Positions 1 through 7,839 of a stretch of DNA of 64,000 nt are shown one piece after another. The position numbers and the translations under genes were made by a program. Source of the DNA: Nitrospirota bacterium. Its GTDB lineage: Bacteria; Nitrospirota; Nitrospiria; Nitrospirales; Nitrospiraceae. Every line of letters starts with the position of its first letter. Position 1 is the stretch's first letter. The stretch lies in the NCBI GenBank assembly GCA_026387665.1, contig JAPLLG010000007.1, positions 124,001-188,000 of the forward strand, read 5' to 3'. The notes under the pieces are model-generated. The model saw only the letters and a program-made list of their open reading frames with translations. It was not told the DNA's origin and searched no databases.

Positions 1-106
1 GCCTGTGCCGCTGTTTGCCCTCATTCAGCCAGACCCGACACATCAGGCGAACGTGACACTCTTGCTGCCGAATGAAGTGTCGCTCTCCATCACCTCGCTG
101 AACTAG
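1..106 (+). CDS. C-terminal end of an unidentified protein (partial)
   Basis: The frame beginning at base 2 is open from the window edge to the TAG at 104-106 and gives 34 residues ending ...EVSLSITSLN. The rest of the gene lies outside the window and no family can be recognised from this tail. The stop codon is followed directly by CAGGCTGCTG and then a full R1 element, the arrangement seen at several other gene ends in the window, which supports this being a real gene end. Confidence 0.5.
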   Translation, partial: PVPLFALIQPDPTHQANVTLLLPNEVSLSITSLN

Positions 107-116
107 CAGGCTGCTG

Positions 117-244
117 GCAGGATGCTGAAAAAGTTCGCCAGCTTTGTTCTCGCCTCGAAAGCATCCTCAACGTAGCCCTGAGGCTACGCCTCCGGTGCTT
201 TCATCGGCTGCGGCCGCGCTGGACAAACTTTTTGAGCATCCTGC
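117..244 (+). repeat. R1 palindromic element, copy 1
   Basis: About 128 bp. The ends GCAGGATGCT and AGCATCCTGC pair exactly. Internal arms GAAAGCA/TGCTTTC and the central GTAGCC/GGCTAC hairpin also pair. The inner stem CGCCAGC/GCTGGAC is bounded by A-rich and T-rich tracts, so each strand resembles an intrinsic terminator. It sits between the left-edge partial gene and the convergent tRNA nucleotidyltransferase gene. Confidence 0.85.
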
Positions 245-251
245 TGGTTTA

Positions 252-1571
252 TCAGCAATCACCGCGAACGCCGAGCCGCTTCTGAACGAAGGCTCGTTCT
301 TCCGCCTCGCTGGTGATCATTCCGTCGATCCGCGCATCCAGTAATTTTCCCAAAATGGTCCCGTACTGAGGTCCCGGCGTCAACCCCATGGTCTGAAGAT
401 CCTTCCCCTTCAATACCGTTGTGATCACCCTGCTCTTCTCATAGGCCACCAAATAGCGCCTCAACAGGCTCAATCGCGCTGCCTGTTGACGGCTAATCTG
501 TTTCGCCAGAAGCAACACGAGGGCCTCGTCCGGGAAATCTACCAAAAGGCGATAGACCTGCGATGGCCGTAGGGTTCCTCTATCGGTGAGTCTCTTCAGT
601 ACGCGATCGACCCTTTTCCCTCCGGCACTCACCTTAGTCGCCTGCTCGCGTGAGCAGGCCAGCCGCTTGATGATCGCAGCGATCACGACTGGGCTGGACT
701 CGCTCGACAGGGCCATGAGGTAGACGATCGGCCGATCGATCACCGCATCAGGGAATCGCCTGCCCCACCAGGCAAGCGCCTTGGGAACGGCCGTGACCAC
801 TCGCGTCACCGTCGCCGTGGCGCACAGACAGCGGTGGAGGAAGCGAAGCAACTGCAACTGCGTCAGCCGCACAATCGCGCGCACCGGATCCTGCTCGGCG
901 AACAGCAACAGAATTTCGTTCTGCAAACGTGGGCCGGAGAGCTGCTGGATCAGATTCGTGGAGGCCGCTTGCGTCAGTAGACGCAAGGTACCAGGCTCAA
1001 GGCGAAACCTGAACCGTTGTTCGAACCGGATCGCCCTGAAGATGCGAGTGGGATCGTCCTGAAAACTGCCCGGATGCAACACACGAATCGTACGCCCACG
1101 AAGATCGCGCTGCCCTCCGTAGACATCGAGCAACCGTCCGAACTGCCCAGGATTGAGTTGCATTGCGATGGCATTGATGGTGAAGTCCCGCCGGTAGAGA
1201 TCCTCCTCGATCGATGCAGGCTGGACCGCCGGCAGAAGAGCAGGCTCCGCGTAGGACTCCCGCCTGGTCGTCGCGATATCCATTTTGAGCCCGTCCGGGA
1301 AGACCAGCCGCGCCGTCGCAAACCGTTCAAACACCGCCAGCCCCGTTCGGTATCGATCAGCCACCGCCCGCGCAAAGGCGATTCCATCCCCTTCCACTGC
1401 CAGATCGAGGTCCAGTGTCACATGCCCGAGCAACAGGTCGCGAACCACACCGCCCACGACATAGACGTGACAGCCCCGTTGATCCCCGAGCTCCCCAATC
1501 TCTCGCAGCAGCCCTACGATCCGAGCAGGAAGCCGTTCGAGCAGCGCCGGGCGAAGTCTCTGCTGTGCCAT
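252..1571 (-). CDS. CCA tRNA nucleotidyltransferase / poly(A) polymerase family protein
   Basis: Class II nucleotidyltransferase of the family that adds CCA (or only CC or A) to tRNA 3' ends. The N-terminal catalytic head has GGVVRD at about residues 40-45 and LDLDLAVEG just after, supplying the metal-binding acidic residues. The RRDFTINAIA segment and the DPTRIFRAIRF segment are typical of the family. The C-terminal part carries a GKDLQTMGLTPGPQYG-type motif. Length, 439 aa, is normal. The ATG at 1571 is used; a GTG 18 bp upstream (1589) is possible. Sequence alone does not separate CCA-adding from A-adding or poly(A) activity. The gene is convergent with R1 copy 1. Confidence 0.85.
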   Translation of the reverse strand: MAQQRLRPALLERLPARIVGLLREIGELGDQRGCHVYVVGGVVRDLLLGHVTLDLDLAVEGDGIAFARAVADRYRTGLAVFERFATARLVFPDGLKMDIATTRRESYAEPALLPAVQPASIEEDLYRRDFTINAIAMQLNPGQFGRLLDVYGGQRDLRGRTIRVLHPGSFQDDPTRIFRAIRFEQRFRFRLEPGTLRLLTQAASTNLIQQLSGPRLQNEILLLFAEQDPVRAIVRLTQLQLLRFLHRCLCATATVTRVVTAVPKALAWWGRRFPDAVIDRPIVYLMALSSESSPVVIAAIIKRLACSREQATKVSAGGKRVDRVLKRLTDRGTLRPSQVYRLLVDFPDEALVLLLAKQISRQQAARLSLLRRYLVAYEKSRVITTVLKGKDLQTMGLTPGPQYGTILGKLLDARIDGMITSEAEERAFVQKRLGVRGDC

Positions 1572-1732
1572 GGGCCTAGAAGCTTGCACAATGGTTCACT
1601 CGCATGGCCGCATTGTAGCAACCCCGCGTTATATTCGAAACCACACGAGTCGATTTGAAGGGATGAGGTCGACGTGACAGAGGGGGACAGGCTCAAACAG
1701 AAGGGGAGGCCGCAGACGGACGAAAACCACGT

Positions 1733-2164
1733 TCACTCTAATGAGACGTGACCGACTCCCGTTGGCACCCTGGGCGGTGATTCAACACAGGAGGCCTGCA
1801 ACGCATTCTGAACCAGCGCAAGAACCTCTTGGAAGTTAAATGGCTTGAGGAGGTAGGCCACGGCCCCTAACTGCAGGACATCGTCAGCGGACTCGACACT
1901 CCCTCCGCCACTCATCACAATCACTTTGACGTCTCTTCCGGCCGCTCGTATCCGTCGCAGCAACTCAATCCCGCTGTAGTCGGGAAGCCCGACATCCATG
2001 ATGACGAGATCGATCGGGTTCTGGACAACGAGTTCAAGAGCTGCAGCAGCGGTCTCCGCACTCTCGACTTGATAGAAGGGACGAAGAATCATCATCAGAG
2101 CCGCACAGGGCTCTTCTTGATCTTCGACGATCAGAATGCGCTGCTCAGATAAGCGTGCCGTCAT
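1733..2164 (-). CDS. Stand-alone response regulator receiver protein
   Basis: 143-aa single receiver domain with no output domain. It has the acidic pair in LIVEDQEE near residues 14-15, the phospho-acceptor Asp57 in LVIMDVGLPD and the conserved Lys in YLLKPF, so it should be phosphorylatable. Such proteins act by protein contact or as phosphorelay intermediates. No histidine kinase gene is adjacent, so the partner is unknown. The ATG at 2164 follows a GGAGGG ribosome site; a GTG 3 bp earlier is also in frame. An 8-bp inverted repeat encloses the ribosome site (separate entry). Confidence 0.85.
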   Translation of the reverse strand: MTARLSEQRILIVEDQEEPCAALMMILRPFYQVESAETAAAALELVVQNPIDLVIMDVGLPDYSGIELLRRIRAAGRDVKVIVMSGGGSVESADDVLQLGAVAYLLKPFNFQEVLALVQNALQASCVESPPRVPTGVGHVSLE

Positions 2165-2170
2165 CACACC

Positions 2171-2200
2171 CTCCAGTCTGAATCACTATCCTGACTGGAG
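2171..2200 (-). promoter_or_regulatory. Inverted repeat covering the ribosome site of the receiver gene
   Basis: CTCCAGTC at 2171-2178 and GACTGGAG at 2193-2200 are perfect 8-bp complements with a 14-base spacer, just upstream of the receiver ATG. In the mRNA the GGAG of the Shine-Dalgarno would be in the stem. It could be a translational switch or a dyad operator. Confidence 0.45.
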
Positions 2201-2227
2201 AATATTACATTGCAAGTTAATTTTCTA

Positions 2228-2258
2228 CTAGGTCCATTTGCACTCTAGGTCCATTTGC
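2228..2258. repeat. Tandem 14-bp direct repeat in the 2.17-2.68 kb intergenic region
   Basis: CTAGGTCCATTTGC occurs twice, at 2228-2241 and 2245-2258, so the units start 17 bp apart. The 515-bp region between the receiver gene and the secreted-protein gene otherwise shows no convincing gene. The spacing suggests a repeated binding site, but no regulator is known. Confidence 0.45.
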
Positions 2259-2683
2259 CCATTTTAGAGAGGGAAAACCCTAGTCGTCATGACATTTCTA
2301 ACGACTCAGAATGTTCCCCTCCGCTGGCTGTGAATAGCCAGAACAAAGTCTCGCCATAACAACGCAGGATTGATTCCACGTAGATGAATATCATGAGACT
2401 CAGATGGCCCGCCGGCACAACTTTCAGAAATTTGCGGCATCGGTAAGGGTCAGCTGAAGTGAATATAAACCGTGATGAATGGGCCTCAACCAATTTTGAG
2501 CAGATTTGCACAGACCGCCGCCGCCTTTTCTCCATTTTTTCGTCTAGATACATGCCCCACTCTCAATTGACTTCTAACCGTCAGCAACATACAGATTTCA
2601 GGGTCAGTCCATCTGGCATGTGGCTTGCTCACTGGAAGTTCCAGACGTGCACACTGTCCAAACTTTTACAGGAGGTTCCCGCG

Positions 2684-3070
2684 ATGGAGACGAACAGCAA
2701 GAGACAGGTTCTGCCGATCCTTATTGCCACCCTGGCTATCATGGTTCTGGCAACAGCGCCAGCGATGGCGAGTAGTTCCAAGAAGTCTCATTCGTCTGCC
2801 GCAGCGGCTGCCTCGTCGCTCGGATCTGTCCCAGCCACTCCGGCGGCGCCGAAGTGGGGACAGCACGACAGCAAACCCGGTCCGGCCTGGAGAACTATCG
2901 GCGGAACCATTAAGGATGTCGAAGGCGACGTGTACACGATTGAAGACTTCGAGAGCAAGCGAGTCCAGATGTACGTCGGCCGGGGCACGAAGTATCTCAA
3001 GAAGAAGAATGTCGGGGACACTGTCCGCGCTGAAATTACGCGAGGCGGCTTCGCGAATTCTATTCAGTAA
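2684..3070 (+). CDS. Small secreted protein, unknown function
   Basis: 128 aa. The start is set by AGGAGG at 2670-2675, eight bases before the ATG; an in-frame upstream extension is ignored. Residues 1 to about 29 form a signal peptide ending at ...TAPAMA. A Ser/Ala/Pro-rich linker follows, then a small domain (about 65-128) containing GGTIKDVEGDVYTIEDF and VGRGTKYLKKKNVGDTVRAEI. The pattern looks like a small beta-barrel of the secreted DUF type that binds an unknown ligand. No family is assigned. A terminator-like hairpin follows the stop. Confidence 0.7.
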   Translation: METNSKRQVLPILIATLAIMVLATAPAMASSSKKSHSSAAAAASSLGSVPATPAAPKWGQHDSKPGPAWRTIGGTIKDVEGDVYTIEDFESKRVQMYVGRGTKYLKKKNVGDTVRAEITRGGFANSIQ

Positions 3071-3120
3071 CCCACATTTTGAATCCGCGCACCCACTTCC
3101 AGCGTGGTGGTGTCCAGGAG

Positions 3121-3147
3121 CGGGCTGACCCTAAACAGGTCAGCCCG
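3121..3147 (+). terminator. Hairpin after the small secreted protein gene
   Basis: CGGGCTGACC and GGTCAGCCCG form a near-perfect 10-bp stem around a 7-base loop, about 50 bp downstream of the stop and followed by TTCCCTAT. The T run is weak. It lies between converging genes and could serve both. Confidence 0.55.
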
Positions 3148-3176
3148 TTCCCTATAAGCCACCAGACAACACAGGC

Positions 3177-3935
3177 TCACCGAGACGACTCCTTCATTGA
3201 TTTCAGAAAGACAATATCGCCGTAGTAGGCCGTGGCCCGCTCCTTGGTATTGTCCGTATCCGTCATGATCGCCACGCCGTTAATTATCGGGGGCTCCTCC
3301 CCGAACGTGGCCTTGTAGTCCTCGTAGATGTTCCGTTCCTCCTCGACCCAGGTTCCAACTTTTTGCGGCCCGCTCTCCACCACGATCATTCGCGCAAAGC
3401 TCGTATAGGCATTCTCGACGATCGTGCCGATTGGCGTGTTCCTGTCCCAAATGTAATTGAGGGCCCCGATCGGGATGTCCCCAAAGATCACACGGCCCGC
3501 CTTGTATTGAAGCTTTTTGGCGAAGCTGGTCTTTTCCGGGTCATACTCAAAGGTGACGTAGAGCCTGGCGGGATAATCGTCTCCATCTTTTCTCGTCACA
3601 TCGCTCCGCGCCAAGACCTTCTCCACCCTCCAGCGCCAGCAAATGATCGGATAGTCCCTGGGATCGATCCTGACCTCTTTCGTCAGACCGGAAGCAGAGG
3701 CATCGCTCGTGGCCTTGACCACGACGATCTCGCCATCTTTCACCAATTCGTAGCGGGTCTGTTTGGGGATCTTCTTAAACGTGAGAGGTTTCCAGCCCTC
3801 CGGCAACGCCTGCCCCACAGTCCCGCTAGAAAACTTCCCCACCTCGATCACGGACGGAGATTCAGCCCTCGCAGCCACAGGCGCAATCAGCAACCCCATC
3901 ACCACAAGCACAAACGGCCAGGCCCCTCTTTTCAT
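3177..3935 (-). CDS. DUF3047 family exported protein
   Basis: About 252 aa from the chosen ATG. The N-terminus MKRGAWPFVLVVMGLLIAP followed by VAARA is a clear signal peptide. The body has features I associate with DUF3047: the ICWRWRVEKVL segment, a DDYPARLYVTFEY motif, LNYIWDRNTPIGT and a C-terminal ATAYYGDIVFL. The family is periplasmic and of unknown role. In-frame ATGs lie upstream at 3968 and 4010; the start at 3935 is preferred because it opens directly on the signal peptide and has GGAG upstream. Confidence 0.75.
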   Translation of the reverse strand: MKRGAWPFVLVVMGLLIAPVAARAESPSVIEVGKFSSGTVGQALPEGWKPLTFKKIPKQTRYELVKDGEIVVVKATSDASASGLTKEVRIDPRDYPIICWRWRVEKVLARSDVTRKDGDDYPARLYVTFEYDPEKTSFAKKLQYKAGRVIFGDIPIGALNYIWDRNTPIGTIVENAYTSFARMIVVESGPQKVGTWVEEERNIYEDYKATFGEEPPIINGVAIMTDTDNTKERATAYYGDIVFLKSMKESSR

Positions 3936-4029
3936 CCATCTCCGCAATGCGAGCGGGCCCACCCTCATCCCCTTCTCATTCAGCAAGGATTTCCATACCC
4001 TTCGTCCCATCCACTTTTACAAAGAGGAT

Positions 4030-4110
4030 GGGACGGTTATCCTGACGTGTGCGCGTCCAACGAGGGCCTTCTGAGGCCGCGCGTTGCGCGAGCACTGGGA
4101 TAACCGTCCC
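4030..4110 (+). repeat. R2 palindromic element, copy 1
   Basis: Outer arms GGGACGGTTATCC and GGATAACCGTCCC pair exactly. The inner core CAACGAGGGCC...GGCCGCGCGTTG pairs apart from one or two positions. It lies upstream of the DUF3047 gene and next to a second copy. Confidence 0.75.
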
Positions 4111-4165
4111 TCTCCCATCTCTCCCATCTCTCCCATCTCTTCCTTCTCTGCCTTCTCTTCCTGCA
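4111..4165. repeat. Pyrimidine-rich short tandem repeat
   Basis: Four to five units of a TCTCCCATC-like 9-mer pass into TTCCTTCTCTGCC-type repeats. It fills the space between R2 copies 1 and 2. No gene is present; slipped-strand variation in copy number is possible. Confidence 0.7.
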
Positions 4166-4170
4166 GAGTG

Positions 4171-4253
4171 GGCCTGGTTCGCCTTCGACTGCGCGCATCG
4201 AACGAGCACCGCTTTATCGTGCGCGTTCTGCAAGCAAGGAAGGCGACCAGGCC
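4171..4253 (+). repeat. R2 palindromic element, copy 2
   Basis: Outer arms GGCCTGGTTCGCCTT and AAGGCGACCAGGCC pair, and the core is GAACGAGCAC...GTGCGCGTTC. Its outer arms differ completely from those of copy 1 only 60 bp away, yet both pair. It ends at the stop of the flavin reductase gene. Confidence 0.75.
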
Positions 4254-4257
4254 CGCC

Positions 4258-5829
4258 CTATCCCCTCCTCAGCCAGGCAAACAACTTCACCAGCAGAGCC
4301 TTCGTGCGCGGAGTAAAATGCGCCTTCCGCCAGAGGTTCACTACCTTCTTATTCACCTCTGCCTGCGTCGGGTAGGGATGGATCGTCCCGGCGATCACCT
4401 TGGCACCGGCTCCCGCCTTCATCAGCACGGAAAATTCGTTGATCATCTCTCCCGCATGGGCCGCGACGATCGTTGCCCCCAGAATCTTGTCGGAGCCTTT
4501 CTGGATATGCACCCGCGCGAACCCTTCCTCTTCTCCGTCGAGGATCGCGCGATCCACTTCGTCCAACTTGACCGTGTAGGTTTCCACCTCCAGACCTTGG
4601 GCCTTCGCATCCGCCTCGTACAGACCCACATGGGCGATCTCCGGCTCAGTGAAAGTACACCAGGGCATGATCAACGAATCCACATTCGCGTAGGCCAAGC
4701 CGACGGGATGGGGGAAGAGCGCATTCTGAATGACGATCTGCGCCATCGCATCGGCTGCATGGGTAAACTTATACTTGGAGCAAATGTCCCCGGCGGCGAA
4801 GATACGGGGATTCGTCGTCTGGAGCCGACCATTCACCCTCACACCGGTCTTATCGTATTCGACCCCGACCGCCTCCAGCCCAAGCCCCTCCACATTCGGC
4901 GTGCGCCCGGCGCCGACGAGGATTTCATCCACCGTCACGTCATAGCCCTGGCCATGGGATTCGACCGTCAACCGCTTACCGCTCTCCGTACTGGCCACAC
5001 GAAGATCCTTGCCGCAACAGAGCAGCTGGACACCGTCTCGAAGGAGGGATTGCTGGACGACCTGCGCTCCGTCCCGATCTTCATTCGGCATCACCCCGTG
5101 CAGCGCCTCGACCAGATAGACCTGGCTGCCGAAACGAGCAAAGACCTGAGCCAGTTCGCATCCGATCGGCCCAGCTCCAATGACAGCCAGGCGGGATGGA
5201 AGTTCGCTCAGGGAAAAGACCGTTTCGTTCGTCAGGTAGCCTGCTTCTGAGAGGCCTGGAATGGACGGAGCGGAAGCCCTTGCCCCGGTGCAGATTGCGG
5301 CCTTAGCGAACCTCACGGTCCTGTTGCCGGCTGGCCCTGTGATTGAGACGGTCTCTCTATCGACAAACTTAGCATCGCCAATATAGACATCCACCCCGAG
5401 CGACTTGTACCGATGGGCGGAATCATTGTAGCTGATCCGCGCGCGCAGCTTCCGCATCCGAGCCATGACGGCGCCAAAGTCATAGGTCACGCCGGGAGGA
5501 ATATGAATTCCGAATTCTTCCGTCCGCTTAAGATCGGACCAGGCCTTCGCCGCCCGGATCAGGCCCTTGGAGGGCACGCAGCCGACGTTCAAACAGTCGC
5601 CGCCCATCAAGCGCCGCTCGATCAAGGCCACCTTCGCCCCGAGGCCCGCTGCAATGACCGCCGTAATCAGTCCAGCAGTCCCGGCCCCGATCACCACGAG
5701 GTTGCATCGGTCGGTTGAATCGGGATTCACCCAGGTCGGCGGATGGACATTCTCGAGGAGCGTCCGGTTGTACTCGTCGTCCGGGAGCATCAAAGGTTCT
5801 TCCTGGCGACTCATCGTAGCGATCCCCAT
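4258..5829 (-). CDS. FAD-dependent pyridine nucleotide-disulfide oxidoreductase (mercuric-reductase-like)
   Basis: 523 aa, class I flavin disulfide reductase. An N-terminal extension of about 40 residues precedes the FAD-binding VVIGAGTAGL motif. The redox disulfide CLNVGCVPSK, a second nucleotide fold (VIGAGPIGCELAQ), an FAD-contacting FAAGDI and the C-terminal HPYPTQAEV dimerisation motif (catalytic His) are all present. It lacks the N-terminal metal-binding domain and C-terminal Cys pair of true MerA, so mercury reduction is unlikely. It is followed on the same strand from a TVP38/TMEM64 gene, a pairing common in bacteria; the substrate is unknown. An ATG at 5814 is an alternative start. 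Confidence 0.85.
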   Translation of the reverse strand: MGIATMSRQEEPLMLPDDEYNRTLLENVHPPTWVNPDSTDRCNLVVIGAGTAGLITAVIAAGLGAKVALIERRLMGGDCLNVGCVPSKGLIRAAKAWSDLKRTEEFGIHIPPGVTYDFGAVMARMRKLRARISYNDSAHRYKSLGVDVYIGDAKFVDRETVSITGPAGNRTVRFAKAAICTGARASAPSIPGLSEAGYLTNETVFSLSELPSRLAVIGAGPIGCELAQVFARFGSQVYLVEALHGVMPNEDRDGAQVVQQSLLRDGVQLLCCGKDLRVASTESGKRLTVESHGQGYDVTVDEILVGAGRTPNVEGLGLEAVGVEYDKTGVRVNGRLQTTNPRIFAAGDICSKYKFTHAADAMAQIVIQNALFPHPVGLAYANVDSLIMPWCTFTEPEIAHVGLYEADAKAQGLEVETYTVKLDEVDRAILDGEEEGFARVHIQKGSDKILGATIVAAHAGEMINEFSVLMKAGAGAKVIAGTIHPYPTQAEVNKKVVNLWRKAHFTPRTKALLVKLFAWLRRG

Positions 5830-5839
5830 GTTCTTTTAC

Positions 5840-5872
5840 ATTTCACGTTTCACGCCTCGCGTTTCACGAAGT
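5840..5872. repeat. TTTCACGTTTCACG repeat (family R4)
   Basis: Three tandem TTTCACG-like units lie between the reductase start and the TVP38 gene stop. The same wording recurs inside the chimeric element at 6714-6854 and, in the opposite sense, at 46265-46300. Confidence 0.55.
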
Positions 5873-5877
5873 TGTGG

Positions 5878-6594
5878 TCATAGTGGCTTGGCTGCAAACT
5901 TCTTATAGAGGACGGGCGCCAGCGCCAGGAGCCCGAGCAACGTGAAGGCCAACAACACGTTCGGCGAGGCAATCTCGCGCAATGAATTGATCGACCCGAG
6001 CTGCCGCCCCGCATAGGCAAACACGAAACTTCCGGGGACGATGCCGATGGCGGTCGCAGCCACGTAGGTACCGAGGCTCACCCTCGTCAAACCGGACACC
6101 ATGTTAACGAGAAAGAATGGAAAGAGCGGGATGAGCCGCAAGGTCATCAGGTAACTGAAGGCGTTCTTCGCGAATCCCGCCTGGATCGGGCCGAGCAGTC
6201 CTCCGAATTTCCGCTCCACCCAATCATGCAGGAGATAACGCGCGGACAGAAAGGCCAGAGTCGCACCGGTCGTGGCCCCCAGATTCGCAAAGAGGGTCCC
6301 CCACAGACTGCCGAAAAGAAACCCTCCGGCGAGCGTCATGATCGCAGCGCCAGGGAGCGACAAGCCGGCAACCGCAATATAAGTCAGGACAAACAGTCCG
6401 GCCGCAATCGCATAATGTGCGTCCGTGAAGGCCAGCATCTGGTCGCGATGCTCTTGCAAGGAACCCAGAGAAAGAAACCGCCCGAGATCAAAATACAAGA
6501 ACAGACCGATCGCCAGGGCGAGGGCCGCCACGATCAGGATCTTGCCCCGGCTCGACCCGCGCGCAGGAATAGTCGTTGTCATGGAGTTCGTCAT
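5878..6594 (-). CDS. TVP38/TMEM64 family membrane protein (VTT domain)
   Basis: 238 aa, integral membrane. TM1 lies near residues 19-36; further hydrophobic segments follow around GLFVLTYIAVAGLSLPGAA, a re-entrant GGFLFGSLWGTLFANLGATTG segment, the FFLVNMVSGL region and the C-terminus. The AGGFLFG...G pattern followed by RLIPLFPFFLVN is diagnostic for the DedA/VTT superfamily, whose members move lipids or ions. It probably forms a transcription unit with the reductase downstream. The ATG at 6582 is an alternative start. Confidence 0.85.
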   Translation of the reverse strand: MTNSMTTTIPARGSSRGKILIVAALALAIGLFLYFDLGRFLSLGSLQEHRDQMLAFTDAHYAIAAGLFVLTYIAVAGLSLPGAAIMTLAGGFLFGSLWGTLFANLGATTGATLAFLSARYLLHDWVERKFGGLLGPIQAGFAKNAFSYLMTLRLIPLFPFFLVNMVSGLTRVSLGTYVAATAIGIVPGSFVFAYAGRQLGSINSLREIASPNVLLAFTLLGLLALAPVLYKKFAAKPL

Positions 6595-6713
6595 GGTTCT
6601 GTGCCGGATATCATGGGGACTCCTCTCATGGGTGTCAATCGGGGCGATGCGCCGATAGGTCCAATGGGCGGCTTGTCAGGAGTGCTGCTGCTCCCGTACT
6701 CTAGCAACATCAA

Positions 6714-6854
6714 CAGGCTGTTCAAAAAGGCCGTCCCATTCACGCGTGAAACGTAAAAGGTGAAACGTTTCGGAGGGGGAGCACTCGGCAGCCCTACGTC
6801 TCACCCTCACGTCTTACCTTTCACGGTTCGTGAGAGCGTTTTTCCAACAGCCTG
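6714..6854. repeat. Chimeric R1 element with a foreign core
   Basis: The left end CAGGCTGTTCAAAAAGGCCGTCC and right end GCGTTTTTCCAACAGCCTG are R1 termini. The usual middle (GTACGTTGAG and its hairpin) is missing. In its place is a different hairpin made from TGAAACGTAAAAGGTGAAACG and a matching TTACCTTTCACG arm, wording shared with family R4. Confidence 0.65.
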
Positions 6855-6872
6855 CTGGGCTAGGAGGTGACG

Positions 6873-7517
6873 ATGGACCAAAACGACCGACTCATCAAAA
6901 CCAAGGAACAATGGGCCAAGGCCCGCCGGGGCGGCGAAGAACGGGAAGTGTTTTACGAAGGAGATGATCGCCTGCCTCCGGGGCAACATCTCGTCGAGAC
7001 CTGGCCTGTGCTCGATCTCGGATTCAAGCCGGAGATCCCCCTCTCGGAATGGCAACTTACGATCGGTGGAGCCGTCACCAATCCTGCTACCTGGACCTGG
7101 GAAGAATTCCTCGCCCAACCCCAATTCAAAGATGTTTCTGACTTTCACTGCGTCACAAGCTGGAGCCGCTTCGACAACGAGTGGGAAGGGGTCAGCTTCA
7201 AACACATCATCGCCATGGTGAAGCCTCTGCCATCGGCCAAGTTCGTCCTTTTCAAATCGTTCGACGACTACACGACCAATTTACCGATTGAAGCCTGCGA
7301 CGACCAGGACGTGCTCCTGACCTACAAATGGAACGGCAGGCCCCTCACGAAGGAGCACGGAGGCCCGGTTCGCGTGATTGTCCCCAAACGCTATGCCTGG
7401 AAAGGCGCCAAGTGGGTGAAGGAGATTACCTTTTCGGAGCAGGATGAGAAGGGCTTCTGGGAGGTGCGAGGCTACTCGAACACGGCCTTCCCCTGGAAAA
7501 ACGATCGGCACGGATGA
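6873..7517 (+). CDS. Sulfite-oxidase-like molybdopterin oxidoreductase
   Basis: 214 aa. The start is fixed by AGGAGG ending five bases before the ATG. The protein is a compact molybdopterin-binding domain of the sulfite oxidase/YedY superfamily. The expected Mo-ligating Cys is Cys93 in DFHCVTSWS, followed by W/F-rich segments, LLTYKWNGRPLTKEHGGPVR and KGAKWVKEI, which bind the cofactor. It has no signal peptide or Tat motif, so it is probably cytoplasmic, unlike YedY. The substrate is unknown. The final ...YSNTAFPWKNDRHG is typical of these short homologues. Confidence 0.85.
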   Translation: MDQNDRLIKTKEQWAKARRGGEEREVFYEGDDRLPPGQHLVETWPVLDLGFKPEIPLSEWQLTIGGAVTNPATWTWEEFLAQPQFKDVSDFHCVTSWSRFDNEWEGVSFKHIIAMVKPLPSAKFVLFKSFDDYTTNLPIEACDDQDVLLTYKWNGRPLTKEHGGPVRVIVPKRYAWKGAKWVKEITFSEQDEKGFWEVRGYSNTAFPWKNDRHG

Positions 7518-7528
7518 CACGGTCGGCC

Positions 7529-7551
7529 CACGCCCCTAATCGAGGGGCGTG
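7529..7551. terminator. GC hairpin between convergent genes
   Basis: CACGCCCCT and AGGGGCGTG form a perfect 9-bp stem with a 5-base loop. It overlaps the last codons of the DUF3565 gene and lies just past the sulfite-oxidase-like stop. No T run follows, so termination is only suggested. Confidence 0.4.
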
Positions 7552-7751
7552 ACGCTCGGGACTTCCGCTTCGTCACACTTCTTGCAGTTCAAGGTCTCTC
7601 CGAGATGCTGGCTCCTGCCTGCCTCTGTCAGAACCCAGGGCCGATTCGTCATCGGCGGCTGATGGCGCACATGCTGCCCATGGCCACAGTGCAGATCTGC
7701 CACCCAATCGCCATATTCGTCCAGATGAAACCCGACAATAGGCTGCTGCAT
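7536..7751 (-). CDS. DUF3565 family small protein
   Basis: 71 aa. The order GFHLDEYGDWVADLHCGHGQHVRH, then NRPWVLTEAGR, then LNCKKC matches DUF3565. A CGHGQH segment and a terminal CxxC suggest a zinc site. The function is unknown. It is convergent with the sulfite-oxidase-like gene and divergent from the dehydrogenase gene. Confidence 0.8.
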   Translation of the reverse strand: MQQPIVGFHLDEYGDWVADLHCGHGQHVRHQPPMTNRPWVLTEAGRSQHLGETLNCKKCDEAEVPSVTPLD

Positions 7752-7839
7752 GCCAACCCCTCCGTCATATCCCGTTATCGATTTCTTACGGTCATGCTAC
7801 ACTCGTGCGCATGCTAACACGAGCAGAGGAGCAGGCGTG

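Noticed and set aside
2287-2553. 88-codon minus-strand frame in the 2.2-2.7 kb gap
   Set aside because: No recognised domain, no clear ribosome site, and odd residue composition.
3363-4103. Plus-strand 246-codon frame across the DUF3047 gene
   Set aside because: It is antisense to a gene with a signal peptide and a recognised family; no ribosome site or homology is apparent.
4084-5250. Plus-strand 388-codon frame opposite the flavin reductase
   Set aside because: The opposite strand encodes complete FAD and disulfide motifs; the frame starts in R2 and tandem-repeat DNA.
4258-5829. Flavin reductase as mercuric reductase (merA)
   Set aside because: No N-terminal HMA domain or C-terminal Cys pair, and no mer genes nearby.
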